NCBI GenBank assembly: GCA_905198825.1
Contig: CAJKEF010000013.1
Coordinates: forward strand, 1-12,364
Source of the DNA: an uncultured Collinsella sp.
Lineage (GTDB): Bacteria; Actinomycetota; Coriobacteriia; Coriobacteriales; Coriobacteriaceae
Reading direction: 5' to 3'
Length of the DNA: 12,364 nucleotides
The stretch's first letter is position 1; every line of letters begins with the position of its first letter. Both the position numbers and the translations under genes were made by a program. The notes below the pieces were generated by a model. The model made no database searches, had not been told where the DNA came from, and saw nothing but the letters and a program-made list of their open reading frames with translations. Below, in pieces: positions 1 to 6,072 of this stretch.

Positions 1-73
1 GTTAGTACTAAGATATTCATCTAATAAATTGCATTAGTGGCTTTAGTTTTGGGGGAAACGAGGCAACGTGACT

Positions 74-625
74 ATGACATGCTCTTTGGTGGTTAACAGC
101 AAGAGCGGTAATACCAGGATGGTTTCGGGCGCGATCAAGCGCGCTCTGCAGGCTGCGGGCGTTGAGTTTGTCCATGCCGCGGCGTTGAGCGACGATGCGG
201 ATGCAGATCAGGTTGCGCTCGAGGCGCAGGGCGCCTGCGCGGCCGACACGGTGCTCGTCGGTTTTTGGTGCGACAAGGGCGCGTGCACGCCTTCGGTTGC
301 CGCGCTGCTCTCCGCTCTGCACGGCAAGCGCGTTTTCCTCTTTGGTACCTGCGGTTTTGGCGCCGACCAGAGCTATTATCAGCAGATTATCAATCGCGTG
401 ACCTCCAATTTGGCCGAGGATGCCGAGCTTGTGGGTTGGGCAATGTGCCAGGGCAAGATGGGTCCCGCGGTCAAGCAGCGCTACGAGGCCATGCTCGAGC
501 AAGATCCCGACAATGTCCGCTTTAAGTTGCTGCTCGACAACTGGTTTGCCGCAAAGGACCATCCCACCAAGGAAGATTTGGATAACATGGCTGCAGCCGC
601 CAAAAAGGCCGTGCTGGGCGAGTAG
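74..625 (+). CDS. Flavodoxin-like (FMN-binding) protein
   Basis: A 183-aa single-domain flavodoxin-like protein, probably a cytoplasmic FMN-dependent electron carrier or small oxidoreductase. The N-terminus has a beta strand followed by a Ser/Gly/Asn/Thr loop (VVNSKSGNTR, residues 6-15), the typical FMN phosphate-binding loop of flavodoxins. Next come alternating beta/alpha segments, including a VLVGFWCDKGA strand-loop and a KRVFLFGTCGFG strand. The C-terminal part (GKMGPAV..RYEAML...DHPTKEDLD) resembles the tail of gut-bacterial flavodoxin-family proteins, including the BilS group, but no bilR partner is visible, so I do not assign that name. I chose ATG 74 because GAGG at 60-63 lies 10 nt upstream; an in-frame GTG at 68 has only 4 nt spacing. 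The gene stands alone and its 3' end runs into a hairpin element. The fold is fairly sure, the physiological role unknown. Confidence 0.8.
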   Translation: MTCSLVVNSKSGNTRMVSGAIKRALQAAGVEFVHAAALSDDADADQVALEAQGACAADTVLVGFWCDKGACTPSVAALLSALHGKRVFLFGTCGFGADQSYYQQIINRVTSNLAEDAELVGWAMCQGKMGPAVKQRYEAMLEQDPDNVRFKLLLDNWFAAKDHPTKEDLDNMAAAAKKAVLGE

Positions 626-662
626 CTCCCATCGCTGACGGCGGTCGGTCCATCTTTCTAAA

Positions 663-757
663 TGAAACGTCCTCCCGGGCGTCGGGGCACGAAGTTCCCT
701 GCTCTACAGTCCTGCGCAAGACGAAGGCCACATTAAGTGGCCTTCTTTGCGTGCGGA
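663..757 (+). repeat. Cap hairpin element, copy 1
   Basis: An intergenic element also present in inverted orientation at 5951-6050. Shared blocks, in order on the plus strand, are TGAAACGTC (663-671), GTTCCCTGCTC (694-704), TGCGCAAGACGAAGGCCAC (713-731), GTGGCCTTCTTTG (737-749) and GCGGAA (753-758 region). The core is a hairpin with arms AAGGCCAC (724-731) and GTGGCCTT (737-744), a 5-nt loop, and an outer CGCAA/TTGCG extension (715-719 with 747-751). It starts 38 nt after the flavodoxin stop, and a T-rich CTTCTTTG follows the stem, so it may act as a weak terminator for that gene. The second copy is also placed just after the 3' end of a gene, on the other strand. Confidence 0.75.
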
Positions 758-796
758 ACTCGCGATGAACTTCGTGCCCCGCCGTCCGGGAGGACG
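668..796. repeat. Large inverted repeat enclosing cap 1
   Basis: Two 30-bp arms, 668-697 and 767-796, are reverse complements with 28 of 30 positions matching (my hand alignment). They enclose the 69 bp holding the cap hairpin, so a transcript could fold into a long stem with an inner hairpin. The second cap (5951-6050) retains a diverged version of the outer arm but I see no matching inner arm beside it, so this outer palindrome is specific to copy 1. Confidence 0.75.
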
Positions 797-840
797 CCTC
801 TTTATTGATGGGAGGCCTGATAGGTCGATGGTTCCGTGCC

Positions 841-1304
841 CGGATGCGTCCAAAGTGGGACGGGCTTTCCGGATGGGCAGGCTTTCGAAAAATGCGTCCC
901 GGAATTTGCCTTTGGAATGGGACGTAGTTTCCCGTTGAGGTGCTTTGCGGAAAGTGCATCCCACTCTGGGCGGTCGAAGTGGGACACACTTTCCCAAAGG
1001 CGCTCCAACGGGAAATTGCGTCCCATTATTCGGTCAAGAAACGGGATGCATTTTCCCAATGAGAGCAAAACCGGAAAATGCATCCCACAATCAGCCCTCA
1101 AAGTGGGACGCCGTTTCCCAATGAGGCTCAAGCGGAAAATGCATCCCGGAATTTGCGCTCAAAGTGGGATGCGGTTTCCGGTTGAGGGTCTAAGGGGAAA
1201 GTGCGTCCCAGAATCGACGCTTGAAATGGGATGCAGTTTCCCGATGAGGCACTCGACGGAAAATACATCCCAGAAATGGCCTTTGAGCTGGGATAAGATT
1301 TCCG
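841..1304 (+). repeat. 62-bp dyad repeat array 1 (7.5 units)
   Basis: Each unit is an imperfect dyad: TGGGATGCAGTTTCCC, a 13-15 nt loop like AATGAGGCTCAA, then CGGAAAATGCATCCCA, and a spacer of about 16 nt like GAATCAGCGCTCAAAG. Units start at 856, 918, 980, 1042, 1104, 1165 and 1227, with a final left half-unit at 1289-1304. The steps are 62, 62, 62, 62, 61, 62 and 62 bp. The two halves also align to each other as roughly 31-bp direct repeats (GCTCAA..GG..A..), so the array may have grown from a 31-bp monomer. A degenerate half-unit precedes the first full one (GGATGCGTCC, 842-851). The stretch is open in several frames on both strands, but a 62-bp period is not a multiple of three, so I do not regard it as coding. 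Confidence 0.9.
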
Positions 1305-1322
1305 CGGCATCTCGGATTCTCA

Positions 1323-1357
1323 AAAATGAGACACGCCGTTGGCGAAAATGAGACACG
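1323..1357 (+). repeat. Direct repeat AAAATGAGACACG
   Basis: Two identical 13-mers lie at 1323-1335 and 1345-1357, 22 bp apart, and a partial third copy (AAAAATGAG) lies at 1387-1395. They fall between the end of array 1 and the surface-protein start, and they do not follow the 62-bp phase of the array. They could be an operator for the surface-protein gene or the remnant of a transposon end with repeated transposase-binding sites. The repeat is certain; its role is not. Confidence 0.6.
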
Positions 1358-1414
1358 TGATATCGGGCATCGGACGTATCATTTGCAAAAATGAGTCCAC
1401 TCCACTCGAATAAA

Positions 1415-1420
1415 GCGAGG
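1415..1420 (+). promoter_or_regulatory. Ribosome binding site deciding the surface-protein start
   Basis: GCGAGG, preceded by AAA, ends 6 nt before ATG 1427. The longer in-frame ATG at 1391 has no comparable Shine-Dalgarno sequence, sits inside the third AAAATGAG copy, and would put a polar stretch before the signal peptide. Confidence 0.65.
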
Positions 1421-1426
1421 TCCCTC

Positions 1427-4400
1427 ATGTACGTTCCACACCCCCGTATCCGTAGGCTGTCGAAAATCCCGCTTGTTGGGACGGCGGCGCTTGCTGCGTT
1501 GATCGCCACGAGCGTCGCCTGCTTCACGGCCACGCCCCAGGTTGCCCAGGCGGCAGACGCGCCCGCAATCACCGATATGACCGAGCAGGATTATCAAGCC
1601 CTGGGTCTGGGCACGAGCGAGGACATTCCGGCCGATACCGTTGGCCCCTATTCCACTGATACCCCCACGACGTTTGCCACGCGCAGCGAGGTCTATATGG
1701 CAGCTAACGGTAGCCATGGCAATCGCTACACTCTGCGCGACAAGCTCGAGAACGTCGAGCGCGGTGACATTGGCGGCAGCAGCAAACTCACCGATGGCTA
1801 TGGAAGTGTGTGGGGCGCCGCAAAGTTCTGGCAAAACGTCAACAACTTCGATACGAACAGCGATCTCTACAAGCATAGCGACTACGGTGGCGGCACCTGG
1901 TCGTACCTAAGCAACAATGAGTCCTCAACAGTACTCGCCAACGACAACAACGGTTTCTCGGGCATTCACGCCACGAGTGTTGAGTTCTGCAGCGACGCCA
2001 GCACGGGCAAAAAGAGCCGCGTTGCCGAGCTCCGTGCCTACGGCGACAGTTCCTCCACGACGATTGACGGCAAGTCATACGCCGGAAAGGTTGAGCTGGT
2101 CCTCTACTCGTTTAGCAACGGGCGTACGCGCACTCTCGACACACACCTGCCGGTGACGGTCAACACTAATATGATGTACGAAGGCCGTTTTAAGTACCTG
2201 GATGCCGGTTACCTGCAAGAGCACGACGCCGTCTTTGATGTCGAGGCGGGCGATGTCGATGGCGACGGCGTCGACGAGCTTTTTGTCTACGCGGGCTGCT
2301 ATGTCGACGAGAACGGCGTGCGCAAGGCTGTAGTCGACATGTATGACTTGGAGGGCGGCAACTGGAAGCAAAGCGTCGTCAAGATCGATGCCGGTAACGC
2401 CGCGGACTACATCACGCACAACAAGGGCGGGAACGACTCCTGGACGCAGCTTCAGTCAGCTCCTGTCGTTTCGCTAGCGGCCGGCGACCTCGATCGCGAT
2501 TTTTGCGATGACCTCGCCATCGTGGTCTCGGCACCCTACGGCAAGAAGAATATTGATAAGTCGACGCATTGCGAGCTGTTTTCGTGGGATGCATCCAAGG
2601 GTGCGCTCGTCCATGTCGATGCTCTGGGCGACGCGGGCGCAATCTCCCTCTCCGCGAACGGCAAGACCATGGTCGCTGCGAATGCGACGTTCGGCACGTT
2701 TGCCGCCTACGATGAAGAAGGAAAGAAGACGGGTGAAACCGTCACGGGCCTTATTCTTGCGGGCTATGACTGGCAACGCAGCGCTTTTGATTACGGCGCT
2801 TCTGACGGCAGCAAGGGGCTGTACGGCGCGCTGTACCGCTACGCGTATTTTGACTCGGAGTCTGGCGAGTTCAAGCTTTCCGATTGCAAGGAATACAGAG
2901 ACGGGCTCCTCGCCTCCTATGGGCTGATGCATGTGCCCAACAGCGCATGGAAGGATAGCGCTCAGGATAAGCGCTATCCGTGCACCTTGGCGCCTATTGC
3001 CCTTGCCACTGCCAACCTTGACGGCCTGTCCGAGCAGCTGGCGGTCGACGAGGTGCTCGTGGGCGGCGATGTGTTCCGCGACTTTGCCTGCAACACGGCA
3101 CAGAGCGGGGCTCAGGGCTTGGGGTCCATGGTCGGAACCATGAGCATGAGCGGTCAGCAATACAACAGCAGCAACAAGCATGACCACAAGGGTATAGAGC
3201 AGGTGTGGATCAGCGACGTCAAGGCGGGCAGCGTCTCGGGTTCGGACCGCTATAACGAAAGCTTTATCGCCGTGGTGGGCAAGCACCGCGACGAGGACCT
3301 GCGCAAGAACGATGACTACTATTGGATGACCGCCTCGCATTTTTCGCTCGACGAGAACGGAAAGGTGCGCCGCGGCGAGGAGCAGGTGATTAGCGAGAGC
3401 AACCGTCGCGGCACTACCTACGGCACATTTATCTCGCTCGCGCTGCCCGATGTCGACAACGACAGCGTCAAGATCACGTACAAGGACCGCTACAAGGTCT
3501 ATACCAACCCGCGCGTGCTTGCCGTGCTGCAGGATGCGCCCTATGTTGAGGATCTGGAGCAGGCATACGGCTATCTGGTGTTGGGCGGCACGTCATACGG
3601 AGAGGAAAAGGGCACGGGGACATCCCAGGGCTATACCATTGGCGCCGAGTTGGGCGTTGCCGTCGAGGTGCAGACCGGTCCGCCCCTGGTCGCGATGAAT
3701 GCTTCAGTCGATTTTGCCGCCGAGGGATGCTATGACTACCGGAGCGAGCGCACGGTCAGCGCAAGCGTAAGCTATGAGTCGCATGCCGGCGAGGGTGACA
3801 AGACCGTGCTCTACACGATTCCGATGGTCTATTACGAGTATGAGATCGAAAATGAGGAAACTGGTGGCAAGGGCGTGATGGCGGCGCCCGTGTCGCTCGG
3901 CGCGCAGACCTCGGTCGTTAATGTCGAGGCCTATGACCGCATTGCCAAACAGCACAATATGACGCCGCTCAGCTACTTTTTGACCAACCGGTCGGGAGAA
4001 CCCGGAACCTATCAAACGACGCTCAACGGCGAGACTCCCGTTGGGGATTCCTTTGGCCTGGGCAAGCCTGGCGTAACGCGCGCCTACACGCACGATGGGT
4101 TTAACGGCGCCGCCGCGCAGTCGGGGGCGAGCATTGAGCAGACCATCGAAGTCGAGGAGGGCAAGGAGCAGGAGCTCGAACTCGGCTTGACGCTGAACGG
4201 CAGCGTTGTCATGGGCGCGAAGCTCGCAAAGCACGAGTTGTTTGGCGGCCTGTGCTTTGGTGCCAACGCCGGCTTTACTACGGGTAACTCCTCGAGTGAA
4301 TCGACCGAATACGGCGGCACCGTCGACAACCTGCCCGAGGCCGCGCAGGGCAAGTACGGTTTTGTGTGGCGTCTGGGCGTCAACGCGGTGGATGTCGACA

Positions 4401-5515
4401 AGTTCGAGACAGACTCGGGCGACAAGCTCGGCACCAAGGACACCGACCAGTTCTGGATCGTGGGCTATGACGTTAAGGACGTCGAGATGCCCGACGCGCC
4501 GGCCGTGACGGGCTTTACGGCAAACGCCGTCGATTCGACCAGCGTTACGTTTAGCTGGGACGATGTACTCGCAAACAAGAGTGGCTTTAGCTACGGCGTG
4601 GGCATGCTGCAGAGCAATGCGGCGGATGCGGTCGTCAATAGCTGGAAGATTGCCGACAACACGCAGACCTCGCTCAAGTGGGATGGGCTGCAGCCCAATA
4701 CGGAGTATCGATTCGCCATCGCCGCCGTTAAGAATGGATCCACGACCGAAACAGGTATTCGCTCGGCAATCATCACGGTCAAGACCATGCCCGATGGCAT
4801 GACGATGACCGTGAGCGGACCTGCGGCGAATGCTGCGGAGGGGTCGGATCTTGGATACGACTCTTCGGTTGAGCGCACGGCGGGAAGCCACCTGACGCTC
4901 TCGGCGATTGGCCATGTGAAGCAACTCGGTGCCGACGATAGCGAAACAGGGCTGGCACCGACCTATATGTGGTACCGCAAGGGCCGTGGCGAGACAGAGT
5001 TTAAGCTCGTGGGTGCCGATGGCAACCTCGCGGCTGGAACGGCCTCAAAGCTCGAGATTGACCTGACCGCAGACGATGACGGTGCGCAGTATTACTGCCA
5101 CGTGGGATACAACGACGTGGGCCTCGACACCGGCACGACGCTCGTGAATATCGAGGCCGAGGAGACGGCGTCCACAACGGTGAACGCCACCCCGATCCGC
5201 ACGCGCCGCCTGTTCTCACAGGCAAGTGCGGGCGCCAAGAAGTTCCTGGACCATACGCTGGTAAACACCGCCGGCCCAACCGATTCCGAAGGCCCAAAGG
5301 ACCCCGAGACTCCTGAGACCCCGACGAACCCGGACAAGCCCAAGTCCGACAACGGAGCTAAGACCGACACCAAGGTCAAGACTACGACCACAGCGAAGAA
5401 CCTCGCAAACACCGGCGACCAAACATTCGCCCTAGTCGCCACCGCAGCAGCAGCGGGAGCAACGCTCGTAGTGATAGCCCTCATCATGCTGATCAAGCGC
5501 CGCAAGACCCACTAG
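1427..5515 (+). CDS. Large LPXTG-like wall-anchored surface protein (FG-GAP, FN3, Ig-like)
   Basis: A 1362-aa protein predicted to be exported and covalently attached to the cell wall; ligand unknown. Residues 1-43 form a signal peptide: a basic start (PRIRRLSK), a hydrophobic core, and cleavage near VAQA/ADA. Residues about 75-720 carry FG-GAP/VCBS-like propeller motifs. The clearest is GDVDGDGVDE near 276, with a calcium-loop pattern; weaker copies are at 354 (DLDRDFCDD), 529 (ATANLDG) and 675 (DVDNDS). Residues about 725-1015 are Gly/Ser/Thr-rich with alternating polar/hydrophobic strands of no family I recognise. An FN3 domain spans about 1021-1122 and an Ig-like domain about 1126-1245 (WYRKG, DDDGAQYYC). 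A Pro/Thr/Lys stalk follows, then LANTG at 1326-1330, a hydrophobic helix and an RRK tail. LANTG fits the LAxTG signals known for actinobacterial class E sortases. The gene is monocistronic and bracketed by repeat arrays. The surface location is secure; adhesin or pore-former is a guess. Confidence 0.88.
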   Translation: MYVPHPRIRRLSKIPLVGTAALAALIATSVACFTATPQVAQAADAPAITDMTEQDYQALGLGTSEDIPADTVGPYSTDTPTTFATRSEVYMAANGSHGNRYTLRDKLENVERGDIGGSSKLTDGYGSVWGAAKFWQNVNNFDTNSDLYKHSDYGGGTWSYLSNNESSTVLANDNNGFSGIHATSVEFCSDASTGKKSRVAELRAYGDSSSTTIDGKSYAGKVELVLYSFSNGRTRTLDTHLPVTVNTNMMYEGRFKYLDAGYLQEHDAVFDVEAGDVDGDGVDELFVYAGCYVDENGVRKAVVDMYDLEGGNWKQSVVKIDAGNAADYITHNKGGNDSWTQLQSAPVVSLAAGDLDRDFCDDLAIVVSAPYGKKNIDKSTHCELFSWDASKGALVHVDALGDAGAISLSANGKTMVAANATFGTFAAYDEEGKKTGETVTGLILAGYDWQRSAFDYGASDGSKGLYGALYRYAYFDSESGEFKLSDCKEYRDGLLASYGLMHVPNSAWKDSAQDKRYPCTLAPIALATANLDGLSEQLAVDEVLVGGDVFRDFACNTAQSGAQGLGSMVGTMSMSGQQYNSSNKHDHKGIEQVWISDVKAGSVSGSDRYNESFIAVVGKHRDEDLRKNDDYYWMTASHFSLDENGKVRRGEEQVISESNRRGTTYGTFISLALPDVDNDSVKITYKDRYKVYTNPRVLAVLQDAPYVEDLEQAYGYLVLGGTSYGEEKGTGTSQGYTIGAELGVAVEVQTGPPLVAMNASVDFAAEGCYDYRSERTVSASVSYESHAGEGDKTVLYTIPMVYYEYEIENEETGGKGVMAAPVSLGAQTSVVNVEAYDRIAKQHNMTPLSYFLTNRSGEPGTYQTTLNGETPVGDSFGLGKPGVTRAYTHDGFNGAAAQSGASIEQTIEVEEGKEQELELGLTLNGSVVMGAKLAKHELFGGLCFGANAGFTTGNSSSESTEYGGTVDNLPEAAQGKYGFVWRLGVNAVDVDKFETDSGDKLGTKDTDQFWIVGYDVKDVEMPDAPAVTGFTANAVDSTSVTFSWDDVLANKSGFSYGVGMLQSNAADAVVNSWKIADNTQTSLKWDGLQPNTEYRFAIAAVKNGSTTETGIRSAIITVKTMPDGMTMTVSGPAANAAEGSDLGYDSSVERTAGSHLTLSAIGHVKQLGADDSETGLAPTYMWYRKGRGETEFKLVGADGNLAAGTASKLEIDLTADDDGAQYYCHVGYNDVGLDTGTTLVNIEAEETASTTVNATPIRTRRLFSQASAGAKKFLDHTLVNTAGPTDSEGPKDPETPETPTNPDKPKSDNGAKTDTKVKTTTTAKNLANTGDQTFALVATAAAAGATLVVIALIMLIKRRKTH

Positions 5516-5542
5516 TAGCCAGTCGAACATATCGACAACCCA

Positions 5543-5580
5543 AAAACCCGGGTAGCCAAAAAACAGGCCACCCGGGTTTT
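5543..5580 (+). terminator. Rho-independent terminator after the surface protein
   Basis: Arms AAAACCCGGGTAGCC (5543-5557) and GGCCACCCGGGTTTT (5566-5580) pair at 14 of 15 positions around an 8-nt A-rich loop. The A-run before and the T-run after mean it could work in both directions. It starts 27 nt after the stop codon and isolates the surface gene from array 2. Confidence 0.85.
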
Positions 5581-5603
5581 CTGTTGAGTGGAGACTTCGC
5601 AAG

Positions 5604-5957
5604 CGGAAACTGCATCCCACAATTAGCGCCCGGAACGGGACACATTTTCCGTCAAGCCCTCATCCGGAAAATCCATCCCAGTTTGAGCGCCCAGACCGGG
5701 ACGCACTTTCCCAAAGGGTCCTCAACGGGAAACTACGTCCCATAATTAGGCCGAGAAATGGGATGAACTTTCCCAATGAGAGCCAACCGGAAACCACGTC
5801 CCAGAATCAGCCCCCAAAGTGGGACGCACTTTCCCAACGAGCCTCAACCGGAAAATACATCCCGGAATCCAGCTGAATAGTGGGACACACTTTCCCAATC
5901 GGGTCCCAAGCGGAAACTGCATCCCATTCCAGACAAGAATTCCGGGACACACTTTCC
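5604..5957 (+). repeat. 62-bp dyad repeat array 2
   Basis: This is the same repeat family and orientation as the array at 856-1304, judged by the loop (CAATGAGAGCCAACC) and spacer (GAATCAGCCCCCAAAG) sequences. It opens with a right half-unit (CGGAAACTGCATCCCA, 5604-5619). Unit starts follow at 5636, 5697, 5759, 5820, 5881 and 5943, with steps of 61, 62, 61, 61 and 62 bp. The last unit is only a left half, CGGGACACACTTTCCG, whose end overlaps the base of the cap hairpin. I see no protein-coding gene from 5516 to 6072. Confidence 0.9.
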
Positions 5958-6050
5958 GCAAACAAAGAAGGCCACATAACGTGGCCTTCGTCTTGCGCAG
6001 AACTATCCGAGCAGGGAACCTTATATGCCTCCGCCTGGACAGACGTTTCA
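5951..6050 (-). repeat. Cap hairpin element, copy 2 (inverted)
   Basis: This is the reverse-complement relative of the element at 663-757. Minus-strand blocks in order are TGAAACGTC (6050-6042), GGTTCCCTGCTC (6020-6009 region), TGCGCAAGACGAAGGCCAC (about 5999-5981), a 5-nt loop, and GTGGCCTTCTTTG (5975-5963), then TTGCGGAA merging into the last array unit. Hairpin arms are at 5968-5975 and 5981-5988, with an outer CGCAA/TTGCG pair at 5957-5961 and 5993-5997. It lies just beyond the stop of the minus-strand LTA-synthase gene, with a T-rich tail in that gene's direction, so it may serve as its terminator. Confidence 0.75.
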
Positions 6051-6072
6051 GTTGTGGCTCAGCAGCTAGCAG

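Noticed and set aside
74..625. BilS, flavodoxin partner of bilirubin reductase
   Set aside because: The C-terminal pattern is suggestive, but there is no bilR neighbour and I could not compare sequences.
856..1304. CRISPR array
   Set aside because: The period is CRISPR-like, but both 'repeats' and 'spacers' are related sequences, each unit is a dyad, and no cas gene or leader is visible.
836..1351. 171-aa open frame across array 1, and antisense frames 802-1131 and 1128-1310
   Set aside because: The 62-bp period shifts the reading frame at each unit, frames are open on both strands only because the repeat lacks stops, and there is no convincing ribosome binding site.
1391..1426. Longer start for the surface protein at ATG 1391
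   Set aside because: It has no ribosome binding site and adds 12 polar residues before the signal peptide; ATG 1427 has GCGAGG at 6 nt.
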